From contig JACMKU010000045.1 of NCBI GenBank assembly GCA_014379965.1, positions 1-57,882 of the forward strand: a DNA stretch of 57,882 bases. The letters are read 5' to 3'. Below, one piece after another: positions 1-8,172 of the stretch (positions are counted from its first letter, which is position 1; each line of letters opens with the position of its first letter). Source of the stretch: Chitinophagaceae bacterium. GTDB lineage: Bacteria > Bacteroidota > Bacteroidia > Chitinophagales > Chitinophagaceae. The position numbers and the translations under genes are program-made. The notes under the pieces are model-generated. The model saw only the letters and a program-made list of their open reading frames with translations. It was not told the origin of the DNA and searched no databases.

Positions 1-141
1 AATCGCATATGCAACCAACCTTTATATATGCAAATTCAATATCCTGAAAACCGTTGATTTTTCCCTTTTACAGCCAAATTGAGAGCACACCATCCTCTCC
101 CTTTAGTGGGACGTATTTAAAAGAAAAAACGTAGAAAATTG

Positions 142-573
142 ATGCAAATTCAGCAGATCACAAGTACCCTTTTTCCTCCAAAAAATCCAACTCTTCACAC
201 CATTGTTAATGAACTTATTCATGATGCAGCGGCACTAGCTGTCCACAACCGTAATTTCGTTATCAATAATATTCCTGCAGACCTCAGGATCGAGGCAAAT
301 GGCACGATCGTAACTTCTGTGCTGAGTAAATTATTTAACACCGTTTTTCGCCATACACAGAATAGCGGCATCCTTATTTCCGCTAAGGTCTATGGTATGG
401 TTGTGCTGGTCCAGGTGAAAAGCAATGGGCAAATTAGCCCTGCACTTCCCGAAGACCTGGGCCATGCCTCCCAAAAAGCACGCACGACCGGTGGCGTAGT
501 AGAGGTAGTACATTACGAAAACAAAGAAGCGTCTGTGGCATACTGTTTCCTGAATGTTGCAGCGGTTGCTTAG
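142..573 (+). CDS. Small histidine-kinase-like ATPase domain protein
   Basis: This 143-residue protein resembles only the ATP-binding half of a histidine kinase. Around residues 75-112 it has a degenerate N-box-like helix (SKLFNTVFRHTQ) followed by the strand pattern typical of HATPase_c domains. A clear DxGxG G1 box is not visible, so ATP binding is doubtful. There is no dimerisation helix, receiver or membrane segment. The ATG at 142 is preferred to an in-frame TTG one codon earlier. It stands alone, 339 bases before clpP. It may be a partner or remnant of a sensor kinase; the function is not known from the sequence. Confidence 0.6.
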   Translation: MQIQQITSTLFPPKNPTLHTIVNELIHDAAALAVHNRNFVINNIPADLRIEANGTIVTSVLSKLFNTVFRHTQNSGILISAKVYGMVVLVQVKSNGQISPALPEDLGHASQKARTTGGVVEVVHYENKEASVAYCFLNVAAVA

Positions 574-912
574 GCTGGATGCTAGGTCTGTTTTGCGAAA
601 CAATACAAATGATGTGATACTAGATGATCTTAAGTTCGATACAATCCGGGTGATTGGATACTTGATGATCTATTCGTTTTACCTAATATTCACTTTTAAA
701 ATCCTCTATCAAATTTAAGCATCGCTCCAGGATCGAAAAGCAAACCCATTTCGAAGTTCACACACCCATCCAGCATCCCAATCAACAACATTTTCATAAA
801 GCAGGTTCTGACATTTCGTCGTAAAACTTGCCTTTCCTGTTATCAATTTTGTGGTTTTGTCAATTGGACGGATATTTGATGCACTGAATCCTCAAAGACT
901 AAAAGATCAATT
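574..912. other. Intergenic region before clpP
   Basis: No gene is seen here. The left part has a direct repeat: GATACTAGATGATCT near 616-630 and GATACTTGATGATCT near 657-671. The stretch near 761-787 read in reverse (GATTGGGATGCTGGAT) resembles the GCTGGATGCTAGG at about 574-586. This may be a decayed copy of the word-repeat palindromes found elsewhere in the window. The clpP promoter should lie in the right part, but no exact TAnnTTTG box with a good -33 partner was found. Confidence 0.35.
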
Positions 913-1608
913 ATGAGTTTTAATTCGGAATTTGAAAAGTACGCAGTGAAGCACATGGGCATTTCCAGCAATACATTGAACAGTTATGGCTCGCACATGG
1001 TGACTGCACTTACTCCAAATATTATCGAGGAGAGACCGATGAACGTAGCGGTGATGGACGTTTACAGCCGATTGATGATGGATCGTATCATCTTCCTCGG
1101 TTATCCCATCAATGATGAAGTAGCCAACATTGTGACTGCCCAGCTCCTTTTTCTTGACTCTACGGACAGAACCCGAGACATCAACATGTACATTAACAGC
1201 CCTGGCGGTAGTGTATATTCCGGCCTCGGCGTTTACGATACCATGCAATATGTCACTCCCGACGTGGCTACGATATGTATTGGTATGGCCGCGTCAATGG
1301 CCTCTGTACTTCTTGGCGCAGGCACAAAAGGCAAGCGTGCGGCGTTGAGACACGCACGGATCATGATGCACCAGCCTAGTGGCGCTATCGGAGGCCAGGC
1401 CAGCGACATCGAAATAACAGTTAAAGAAATTAGGAAATTGAAGTCAGAATTATATGACATTGTCCACTATCATTCCGGAAAACCTGTTTCCCAAATTGAG
1501 CAGGATTTCGACCGAGATCATTGGATGACCGCCCCGGAGGCAAAGGAATACGGTCTCGTCGATGAAGTTTTACTTATCAATCCCCGGAAGGATAAGAAAG
1601 AAAACTAA
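913..1608 (+). CDS. clpP: ATP-dependent Clp protease proteolytic subunit (first copy)
   Basis: ClpP is a serine peptidase that forms a double seven-membered ring and degrades proteins fed by an unfoldase such as ClpX. The 231 residues carry the full catalytic triad: Ser128 in GMAASMAS, His153 in MMHQPSG, and Asp202 in DRDHW. The NSPGGSV oxyanion and handle region is at 95-101. The N-terminal extension of about 35 residues is longer than in E. coli and may be processed. A second clpP follows after 61 bases and clpX after that, which points to one functional module. The C-terminal tail is lysine-rich. The ATG follows an A/G-rich stretch. Confidence 0.95.
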   Translation: MSFNSEFEKYAVKHMGISSNTLNSYGSHMVTALTPNIIEERPMNVAVMDVYSRLMMDRIIFLGYPINDEVANIVTAQLLFLDSTDRTRDINMYINSPGGSVYSGLGVYDTMQYVTPDVATICIGMAASMASVLLGAGTKGKRAALRHARIMMHQPSGAIGGQASDIEITVKEIRKLKSELYDIVHYHSGKPVSQIEQDFDRDHWMTAPEAKEYGLVDEVLLINPRKDKKEN

Positions 1609-1669
1609 GCACGGAATTGCATCACACAGAAAGATCCATAAAAATTTCAAATCGATAAATACAGGAATT

Positions 1670-2302
1670 ATGAACCGGAATTCATTTTTACACAGCGATT
1701 GGAGATCCGATGATGAAGAAGAAGAAAAAGAGGAGCAGCCGAAATCGGACTTGATGATGTTTAGCAAAAGACTCGAAAAATATTTCTTTGAATCCCGTAG
1801 TGTATATCTCTGGGGCGTCGTGGATGACAAAAGCGCGAAGGATGTGGTAAGCAAACTTCTGCTCCTGGATGCCGATAAACCTGGCGAGGAAATTAAATTC
1901 TATATCAATAGCCCCGGTGGCGTGGTCACCAGTGGAATGGTGATGTATGATACCATGCAAATGATCAAAAGCCCCGTTAGCACTATTTGTATGGGTTTGG
2001 CCGCCTCCATGGGAAGCATCCTATTGAGTGGTGGAAAGAAAGGAAAAAGATTCATTTATCCCAGTGGCGAGGTGATGATACACCAGCCTTCCCTGGGTGG
2101 TTATATCCGCGGCGTAAGCGCCGACCTGGAAATCCAGGCGAGGCAGACAAAAAGGGTTAAAGACCTCGGTGCCAGGATACTTGCCGAGAACTGCGGAAAA
2201 ACGACGGAACAGATCCTAAAAGACTTCGATCGCGATTATTGGATGGACGCAAAGGAAGCCATCGGTTATGGCATCGTTGATAAGATCATCGACAAGCTAT
2301 AA
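1670..2302 (+). CDS. clpP: ATP-dependent Clp protease proteolytic subunit (second copy)
   Basis: This second ClpP paralog has 210 residues and an intact triad: Ser113 (GLAASMGS), His138 (MIHQPS) and Asp189 (DRDYW). An in-frame ATG at 1562 would overlap the first clpP by 47 bases and add a poor N-terminus, so the ATG at 1670 is chosen; it gives MNRNSFLHSD. Residues 14-22 are an acidic run (DDEEEEKEE) just before the mature domain, probably part of the propeptide. It lies 61 bases after the first clpP and is followed by a terminator. Two active ClpPs could form mixed or separate rings; the sequence does not decide. Confidence 0.93.
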   Translation: MNRNSFLHSDWRSDDEEEEKEEQPKSDLMMFSKRLEKYFFESRSVYLWGVVDDKSAKDVVSKLLLLDADKPGEEIKFYINSPGGVVTSGMVMYDTMQMIKSPVSTICMGLAASMGSILLSGGKKGKRFIYPSGEVMIHQPSLGGYIRGVSADLEIQARQTKRVKDLGARILAENCGKTTEQILKDFDRDYWMDAKEAIGYGIVDKIIDKL

Positions 2303-2374
2303 TGCGTTGATAGACAACTTGTATTGCTCCAGACGTAGTCTTACTATAAGGAAATAATATATGTTTTGAAAATG

Positions 2375-2405
2375 CCGCCCTTGTCAGGGCGGTTTTATAT
2401 TTTTG
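2375..2405 (+). terminator. Rho-independent terminator after the clpP pair
   Basis: CCGCCCT (2375-2381) pairs with AGGGCGG (2386-2392) around a TGTC loop, followed by TTTTATATTTTT. The same T-rich stretch contains an exact TAnnTTTG (2398-2405), but no -33 TTG sits at the right distance, so it is treated as part of the terminator. This separates clpX from the clpP genes transcriptionally. Confidence 0.85.
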
Positions 2406-2446
2406 CAATACGAACTGATTAGTAATTCCTACTATCCTTAATAATT

Positions 2447-3691
2447 ATGGCGAAGAATCCTTTGCATTGCTCTTTTTGTGGCCGGAACAGGGATGAGGTG
2501 AAAATTCTCATCGCTGGCCAGGAAGGTCACATCTGCGAAAACTGCGTTGAGCATGCCCGCGAGATTATCGAGCAGGAATTGATGGTTCGCGATGAAAAGA
2601 CTCCCTCTTCTTTCAAACTCACTGTCAAGAAACCGATAGAAATTAAGAAATTCCTTGATGAATATGTAATTGGCCAGGACGAGGCTAAAAAGGTATTGGC
2701 CGTTGCGGTCTATAATCACTACAAACGTCTTCAACAACGAAATAACGAAGCTTCTTCAGGCAATGAAGTCGAAATAGAAAAAAGCAACATTGTAATGGTG
2801 GGTGAGACAGGAACCGGTAAGACTTTACTGGCCAAGAGTATCGCCCGCATGCTGAATGTTCCTTTCGCAATTGTTGATGCCACCGTTTTCACAGAGGCTG
2901 GATATGTAGGTGAAGATGTCGAGAGCATTCTTACCCGTCTTCTCCAGGTCTGCAATTACGATGTAAGTTCGGCTGAGCGCGGTATCGTCTATATCGACGA
3001 GATAGATAAGATTGCCCGCAAAGGCGACAATCCTTCCATCACCCGCGATGTAAGTGGCGAAGGCGTTCAGCAGGGAATGCTGAAACTCCTCGAAGGAACG
3101 GATGTGCTGGTACCACCACAAGGTGGACGTAAGCACCCGGAACAAAAGCTAATAAAGATCAACACCCAGAATATCCTTTTCATTTGTGGTGGAGCATTCG
3201 ATGGAATCGACAAGATCATCGCACGCCGCGTGCAAACCAATACCATCGGCTTCAATGTCGACAAGGAATTACAGGAGAGCATGAAGAAGAATTTGCTGCG
3301 CTACATTAACGCACAGGATCTAAAATCATTTGGTTTAATACCGGAATTGCTGGGTCGTCTGCCGGTGGTCACGCATCTTGATCCACTTGACGCTCCCACC
3401 CTTCGCGCAATCCTCACAGAACCTAAGAATGCACTCATCAAACAGTATCGCAAATTGTTTGAACTTGAAGGAATACAACTTACCATCGAAGACGAAGTTC
3501 TCGACTTCATGGTAGAGAAAGCTGTTGAATACAAGCTTGGCGCCCGGGGTCTACGCAGCATCTGCGAAGGCATCCTCACCGATGCGATGTTTGAGCTTCC
3601 ATCTTCAAAGGAGACTCATTTCGCGCTTGACATCGAATATGCAAGACGCAAATTTGATAAGAGTAAGCTGAGCCTTCTAAAGGTTGCCTAA
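2447..3691 (+). CDS. clpX: ClpX, ATP-dependent Clp protease unfoldase subunit
   Basis: ClpX is the hexameric AAA+ unfoldase that selects substrates and threads them into ClpP. The 414 residues show every expected part. There is an N-terminal zinc-binding domain with Cys8, Cys11, Cys30 and Cys33, and Walker A GETGTGKT at 119-126. The pore loop is GYVGED at 152-157, and Walker B IVYIDEID is at 180-187. An IGF loop (NTIGFNV) docks onto ClpP, and the sensor-2 motif GARGLRS lies near the C-terminus. It starts 144 bases after the second clpP, beyond a terminator, and has its own terminator downstream. Confidence 0.97.
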   Translation: MAKNPLHCSFCGRNRDEVKILIAGQEGHICENCVEHAREIIEQELMVRDEKTPSSFKLTVKKPIEIKKFLDEYVIGQDEAKKVLAVAVYNHYKRLQQRNNEASSGNEVEIEKSNIVMVGETGTGKTLLAKSIARMLNVPFAIVDATVFTEAGYVGEDVESILTRLLQVCNYDVSSAERGIVYIDEIDKIARKGDNPSITRDVSGEGVQQGMLKLLEGTDVLVPPQGGRKHPEQKLIKINTQNILFICGGAFDGIDKIIARRVQTNTIGFNVDKELQESMKKNLLRYINAQDLKSFGLIPELLGRLPVVTHLDPLDAPTLRAILTEPKNALIKQYRKLFELEGIQLTIEDEVLDFMVEKAVEYKLGARGLRSICEGILTDAMFELPSSKETHFALDIEYARRKFDKSKLSLLKVA

Positions 3692-3710
3692 AAAAAACTG
3701 ACTTAAAACA

Positions 3711-3740
3711 AAAACTCCGGAAAATTCCGGAGTTTTTTTT
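3711..3740 (+). terminator. Rho-independent terminator of clpX
   Basis: A 12-bp perfect stem, AAAACTCCGGAA (3711-3722) with TTCCGGAGTTTT (3725-3736), closes a 2-base AA loop and runs into eight Ts. It lies 19 bases after the clpX stop. Confidence 0.95.
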
Positions 3741-3787
3741 GCTATACCTTTCAGCGATATTTTTTTAAGATCCCTAAAACTCAATTT

Positions 3788-3934
3788 ATGCAAGAGCTGG
3801 TCGAAAAATTAAAGTCCGAGGCGGGTTTGACAGATGAGCAAGCCAAAAAAGCCATCGAAACGATAAAGTCGTTCGTAGTTGAAAAATTCCCGATGCTCGA
3901 GGGAGCCGTGGGCAACCTGTTTGGGAATTCGTAA
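3788..3934 (+). CDS. Small conserved-looking hypothetical protein (48 residues)
   Basis: An ATG at 3788 opens a 48-residue frame beginning MQELVEKLKSEAGLTDEQ and ending NLFGNS. The pattern is one or two amphipathic helices (LKSEAGL..EQAKKAIETIKSFV) with charged faces, then a short hydrophobic tail. There is no signal peptide or cysteine. It lies just after the clpX terminator, so it is probably its own transcription unit. The regular helix pattern and codon use look genuine. The function is unknown. Confidence 0.6.
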   Translation: MQELVEKLKSEAGLTDEQAKKAIETIKSFVVEKFPMLEGAVGNLFGNS

Positions 3935-3940
3935 CCTGGT

Positions 3941-4066
3941 TTAACGGATCTGCTTACATTTCCGACCCCTTGGATTATTGGCTGCTTCAAAGGGGCTGAT
4001 GGCCCTGCTGCAGGATTCCAATACTATCAGAATAATAAGCGTCCAGATAATTGTGCGTGTTTTCAT
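3941..4066 (-). CDS. Putative small lipoprotein or secreted peptide (41 residues)
   Basis: The minus-strand ATG at 4066 gives a 41-residue peptide. It has a positively charged start (MKTRT), a strong hydrophobic core (IIWTLIILIVL) and a possible lipobox at LESC, with Cys19. The tail is short, basic and cysteine-containing (NPRGRKCKQIR). A glutamate just before the Ser-Cys makes the lipobox weak. It ends 6 bases from the convergent small gene at 3788-3934 and lies 133 bases beyond the GH27 stop. Many Bacteroidetes encode such tiny membrane-anchored peptides; no function can be named. Confidence 0.4.
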   Translation of the reverse strand: MKTRTIIWTLIILIVLESCSRAISPFEAANNPRGRKCKQIR

Positions 4067-4199
4067 TTGATTAAGATTGTAGAACGAATATAGAGTCTCC
4101 GGGGCTATCCGGAAAGGACAAACTCCGCCTGAAATACACCCCTGGAAACAGGGTAATTTCACCGGGTTCGGCTTTGAAAATCTACCATTTAGCTCGATT

Positions 4200-5408
4200 T
4201 TATTTGTACAAGCGCAGCAAGACGACATCATGTGGGGGGATAATCGCCCGTAACACGGTAGAAGTAGCGCCCGCGGCCCTGCCCGTCCAGAGGTTCCGCA
4301 TCCTATAGTTGGTGGCAATGGGGTCGAATCGGGCTGAGGAAACAGTATCATTCAACCCCATCTTGGCCCAATCCGCTACCAACGCTTTCGGTGAACTCGA
4401 CCTATTGAGGAAACAAAGGGCCCAGTCACCCCCAGTCAGCGGCTTAAACCATGTCTCGACGCTATCTCTGATCCCCGCACTGAAGCCTTGAATTCCTAAA
4501 GGATCCTGGTCGACCGCGATCACATCTTTATTGGTAAGTATGTCGAGTGTCTTCTTCGACATGCTCCTTAGGTCGTTGCCTGCTATCAATGGTGCAGCCT
4601 GCATTGCCCATAGAGAAAAATGGGCTCGATCTTCTCCCTCACTCATCCCATTCCCAACTTCCATCATGTCCGGATCGTTCCAATGGTCGGGTCCAGCGTA
4701 CTGTCGGATGTTCTTCCGCATGTCAAGTATTCTCATTACACCCCATGATGACCATGTACCATGATTGAATTCGCAGTCGAAGCAGGGATATATATCACCC
4801 GTCGTACGCCAGAGGTGTCCCACTGGTTTGGCCCATTCCCATGGCTGGTAGGTGCCCCATTCGCATAGACTAAAAACAATGGGTCTTCGAGCCGCCTTTA
4901 TCGCATTACTCATGGTGGTATATGCCTCGCGTGCAGTGATGCCGTCAGTATTGCACCAATCGTACTTTAGATAATCGATTCCAAGCTTAGCATAAAATCG
5001 TGCATCCTGGTATTCATAACCCCGTGTACCCGGATAGCCCGCGCAGGTCTTTGTACCGGCACAATTGTATAGACCGAATTTCAGGCCCTTCGCGTGTACA
5101 TAATCCACCAGTGCTTTCATGCCACCGGGAAATTTTACGGGATCAGGCACTAAATCACCGGAGATGCTATCTCTCTCCTTCGCCATCCAGCCATCATCAA
5201 GTACGATATATAGATAACCTGCATCGCGCATTCCCGACGATACCATGATGTCGGCCGTTTCTTTTACCAGTTGTTCACTGATCTTCGTCTCAAACGTATT
5301 CCAGCTATTCCATCCCATCGGTGGACGCATCGCCAGGCCTTCAAACTTTTGTGATATGGACTGCAACGTCGTCAGTAATGCAATAGCTAAAAGTAATCTC
5401 GAGATCAT
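4200..5408 (-). CDS. GH27 alpha-galactosidase
   Basis: This enzyme is predicted to remove alpha-1,6-galactosyl side groups from galactomannan or galactoglucomannan. The 402-residue protein has a signal peptide (MISRLLLAIALLTTLQSISQ), then the GH27 signature PPMGWNSWN. The nucleophile Asp150 is in YLKYDWCN and the acid/base Asp205 in WRTTGDI. A WNDPDM motif and a C-terminal beta-domain follow. An upstream in-frame TTG would overlap GH9; the ATG at 5408 lies 5 bases after the GH9 stop and gives a better signal peptide. It is the last gene of the PUL. It should act in the periplasm or outside the cell. Confidence 0.93.
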   Translation of the reverse strand: MISRLLLAIALLTTLQSISQKFEGLAMRPPMGWNSWNTFETKISEQLVKETADIMVSSGMRDAGYLYIVLDDGWMAKERDSISGDLVPDPVKFPGGMKALVDYVHAKGLKFGLYNCAGTKTCAGYPGTRGYEYQDARFYAKLGIDYLKYDWCNTDGITAREAYTTMSNAIKAARRPIVFSLCEWGTYQPWEWAKPVGHLWRTTGDIYPCFDCEFNHGTWSSWGVMRILDMRKNIRQYAGPDHWNDPDMMEVGNGMSEGEDRAHFSLWAMQAAPLIAGNDLRSMSKKTLDILTNKDVIAVDQDPLGIQGFSAGIRDSVETWFKPLTGGDWALCFLNRSSSPKALVADWAKMGLNDTVSSARFDPIATNYRMRNLWTGRAAGATSTVLRAIIPPHDVVLLRLYK

Positions 5409-5413
5409 GAGTA

Positions 5414-7192
5414 TTATTTTTTTGACCAACCTGCTTCGAATTGTAAGGCCTCGAGCGCATTTGCCAGGTATACAAGCGGAGCGTTCCAGTTAATAGCAAT
5501 TTCGTTTGAAGCATACGAACATTCTACATCTACATAAGATGTTTCAGGTTCGGTGAATTTGTATGTGCATTTATCCTGCATACCCGGATTAGGACCACCT
5601 GCAAGCATGCCTGGAACTGGCGCCATAATGCCATCTGCAACTGAAGGCCGGTGATGAGGATGCATTGGCGATTGAAAACCTGCACCAGTAAGGAAGCAAT
5701 ACCCTGTCGCATTCCTCCCGAGCAAATAGTCGAGGTTTGATAATGCTCCAGTCAGATAATCTTTATTTTTACTCACGCTCCATGCATTGATCAATGCTAT
5801 ACCCTGGTTGGCCGCAACAGCACTGCTTCCCCAGACAAAATCCGCCTTACCTCCGCCCATCACTGTTTGGAAAGCATTTTTCTTCATGTTTGCAAGCAAA
5901 GAATCAGCAAAGCGGATGATATAGGCGCGATGTGATTGTACTACCGCCGAAGCATATGAAGGTAAGGTTGCACCAGATCGAATAAGTGAGTAATACCCAA
6001 GCATCCCCACACTTGCCCAGGATGGGAGTGAATGCACTCGAGAATTGTTGACTTGCAATTCGTCAAAATATTTTTTCTCGAGCGTTGTTATAAACAGTTC
6101 GGCTGCGGCCCAATAGCGTTCGTCGGAGAAATTCCGATCCCCGTATCCACCGGTATTGATGTCCGGGTCGAAGGCCAGATTTATTGCCTGCTGATCATAC
6201 ACCATCGAAGGATGTGATACGGACCATTGCCATGCCTGCCTCGCTGCCTTGAGACAACTATCACTCAGCCGGGGAAACGCGCGTGAGAATCGTGCATAGA
6301 TGCGACTTGCTTGCGCCATGACCGCCGCGAAGTCCAGAGTAGCGGCCGTTCCTTTTTGCACTACATATCTTGGCCATTTGGTTACGCCCGGCATCACCAT
6401 CCCGTCGAAGTTGGCATTCGTGCATTTATTGTATACGCCACCATCACCTGGGTCCTGCATTGTAAACATCCATCGCAGATTGTACAGGATCTCGTTCAAC
6501 AGGTCGGGAACCTTGTCAGAGCTCTCAGGGATCTGCGTGACCAACTGGTTGAAGTAAACAGGAAAATCCTCATACGCCGACAACAACTCTCCCATTGTAA
6601 TCCCGGAATTAACGATGTATTTATTATAATCGCCCGCATCATACCAGCCTCCCGGGCTGCTGATGATGGTACCTGCAGGCCTGGATGCCGAGGCGGCTGA
6701 TGGATGAATCTGAATCGAGGTATCCGGGTGACCTGCAGGTCTTGCCCACTTACCAGCAAACTGCTCATGAAGTGGCATTGACGTGCGTTGGTAATAGAAA
6801 GCCTTGAGGGAAGATTTCCCTATGGTCGAATGAATGGTATTCGCGATGCCGAAAGGAGCGGAATCAGGAGACCCACTAACAGCCATTACATACTCTCCCG
6901 GTTTTGTAAATGAAGAAAAGTCTGCGGTCTTCGTCACCAACGAGGAATTGGATGATTTTGTAGGTGACCCAAGTGAGCCATGGAATACAATCTTTCTCGA
7001 TGATGCTTCGCGGATGATAAACGAATCACCTGTTGCCGCCGTAATGATGGCTACCTTCCCGGCATTAGGGTAAAATCCTACCTGATTCAACCGGATAGTA
7101 TGTGGTGGCAGTTGCGCTGATAGCAAGAATGAAAAGGAAACGAAAATCATTCCCAGCAATGTCGACCTGCAAATGAAGGATGCTTTTTTCAT
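5414..7192 (-). CDS. GH9 endoglucanase with N-terminal Ig-like domain
   Basis: The 592-residue secreted protein cleaves beta-1,4-glucan-type chains by inversion. It has a signal peptide (to about residue 26) and an N-terminal Ig-like domain of about 80 residues (RLNQVGFYPN...), as in CelD-type GH9 enzymes. The (alpha/alpha)6 catalytic domain follows, with GGWYDAGDYNKY near residues 181-190 holding the base Asp. A His-containing HPHHRPS loop lies near the end, and the acid Glu is in NEIAINWNAP near 562. In this PUL it probably cuts glucose-rich runs in glucomannan. GH27 follows after 5 bases and GH5 precedes by 14, so tight co-transcription is likely. Confidence 0.92.
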   Translation of the reverse strand: MKKASFICRSTLLGMIFVSFSFLLSAQLPPHTIRLNQVGFYPNAGKVAIITAATGDSFIIREASSRKIVFHGSLGSPTKSSNSSLVTKTADFSSFTKPGEYVMAVSGSPDSAPFGIANTIHSTIGKSSLKAFYYQRTSMPLHEQFAGKWARPAGHPDTSIQIHPSAASASRPAGTIISSPGGWYDAGDYNKYIVNSGITMGELLSAYEDFPVYFNQLVTQIPESSDKVPDLLNEILYNLRWMFTMQDPGDGGVYNKCTNANFDGMVMPGVTKWPRYVVQKGTAATLDFAAVMAQASRIYARFSRAFPRLSDSCLKAARQAWQWSVSHPSMVYDQQAINLAFDPDINTGGYGDRNFSDERYWAAAELFITTLEKKYFDELQVNNSRVHSLPSWASVGMLGYYSLIRSGATLPSYASAVVQSHRAYIIRFADSLLANMKKNAFQTVMGGGKADFVWGSSAVAANQGIALINAWSVSKNKDYLTGALSNLDYLLGRNATGYCFLTGAGFQSPMHPHHRPSVADGIMAPVPGMLAGGPNPGMQDKCTYKFTEPETSYVDVECSYASNEIAINWNAPLVYLANALEALQFEAGWSKK

Positions 7193-7206
7193 AGATCTAC
7201 GGCAAG

Positions 7207-8172
7207 CTATTTTTTAGAGAAGTAACTTCTTAGATAGGCCCGGGACTTTATCCCGGACTCTTTCAAGTCTGATTCTTTCCACTTGCCTTCGGAGCCGGCG
7301 CTCTTCTTAAGGACAGAGCAAGTCTCATCCTTGTCGGAAACTGACCAGGTGATCCAACTTAGTTTCCTATCTTCCATCCAATCGATCCATCGTTGCCATT
7401 CTGCAAGATCCAGCGGACCGTCACCCGTGGCTTCCATACCTGCGCATTCGGAAAGAAAAATGGGAAGGCCTTGCTTTATTGCCTCATCAGTCTTGTCGCG
7501 CAGCCATTGTTTATGTGTGGCCGCGTAAAAATGAACTGTGTACATCAGGTTATCAAATCCCCTGATGGGATCCGCCGCCGGTAAATGAATATCCTGGTCC
7601 CATCGCGGACTACCTACGAGAATGATGTTATCGGGATCTTGCGCCCTGATCACCTTTATCACTTCTTCGGAGTATGATTTTACCTCAGGCCAGGATTCAT
7701 AATCGGGTTCATTGAATATTTCGTAGATCACATTTGGATAACGTCCATATTCCTTTGCCATCATTCCGAAGAATTCCTTTGCCTCTTTCAACTGGATATT
7801 GTGACTATGCCAATCGATGATCACATAAATGCCTTCATGAATAGCCGCATCCACGACGGCTCTGATTTTTGCAGTCGAAGAGGCCGGAGCCTTCAGATAT
7901 CCGCTGTCGTTTAGTTCTATTCCCATCGATGCGCGTACCACCGTGCACTTCCAGTCATCTTTAAGCCATTTGACGGCGCCGGCGTTGTAGAATCTCGGCC
8001 ACAGGTTGTGCCATCCGAAACTCATGCCGCGTAAGACGAGTGGCTTTCGACTTTCATCAACCAATTGGGTACCCTGTACACTCAATGCCCCCATTTTCTT
8101 TATAGGTTGTGCGACGGCGCAGTGCAGGTTAAGCGATAGGATGAGCAGGTATGCGACTGTTGATTTTGTCAT
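7207..8172 (-). CDS. GH5-family endo-beta-1,4-glucanase or mannanase
   Basis: This is a 321-residue secreted clan GH-A hydrolase. A signal peptide ends near AVAQ (residue 22). The barrel shows LRGMSFG near 48-53 and the acid/base Glu155 in YEIFNEPD. The HFYA motif is at 214-217. The likely nucleophile is Glu242 in FLSECAGM, where most GH5_2 enzymes have a TEWG-like context. The start ATG overlaps the GH26 stop in an ATGA, indicating translational coupling with the mannanase. Family is confident; cellulase versus glucomannanase specificity is not. Confidence 0.88.
   Translation of the reverse strand: MTKSTVAYLLILSLNLHCAVAQPIKKMGALSVQGTQLVDESRKPLVLRGMSFGWHNLWPRFYNAGAVKWLKDDWKCTVVRASMGIELNDSGYLKAPASSTAKIRAVVDAAIHEGIYVIIDWHSHNIQLKEAKEFFGMMAKEYGRYPNVIYEIFNEPDYESWPEVKSYSEEVIKVIRAQDPDNIILVGSPRWDQDIHLPAADPIRGFDNLMYTVHFYAATHKQWLRDKTDEAIKQGLPIFLSECAGMEATGDGPLDLAEWQRWIDWMEDRKLSWITWSVSDKDETCSVLKKSAGSEGKWKESDLKESGIKSRAYLRSYFSKK

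Noticed and set aside
1562..1669. Start of the second clpP at the ATG at 1562
   Set aside because: It overlaps the first clpP and gives a poor N-terminus; the ATG at 1670 fits ClpP length.
2398..2405. Exact TAnnTTTG promoter box before clpX
   Set aside because: It lies within the T-run of the clpP terminator and has no -33 TTG at 17-23 bases.
4139..4153. CCCTG-GAAA-CAGGG hairpin after GH27 as terminator
   Set aside because: The stem is only 5 bp and no T-run follows on the minus strand.
5409..5429. GH27 start at a TTG overlapping the GH9 gene
   Set aside because: The ATG at 5408 gives a proper signal peptide and avoids an overlap.
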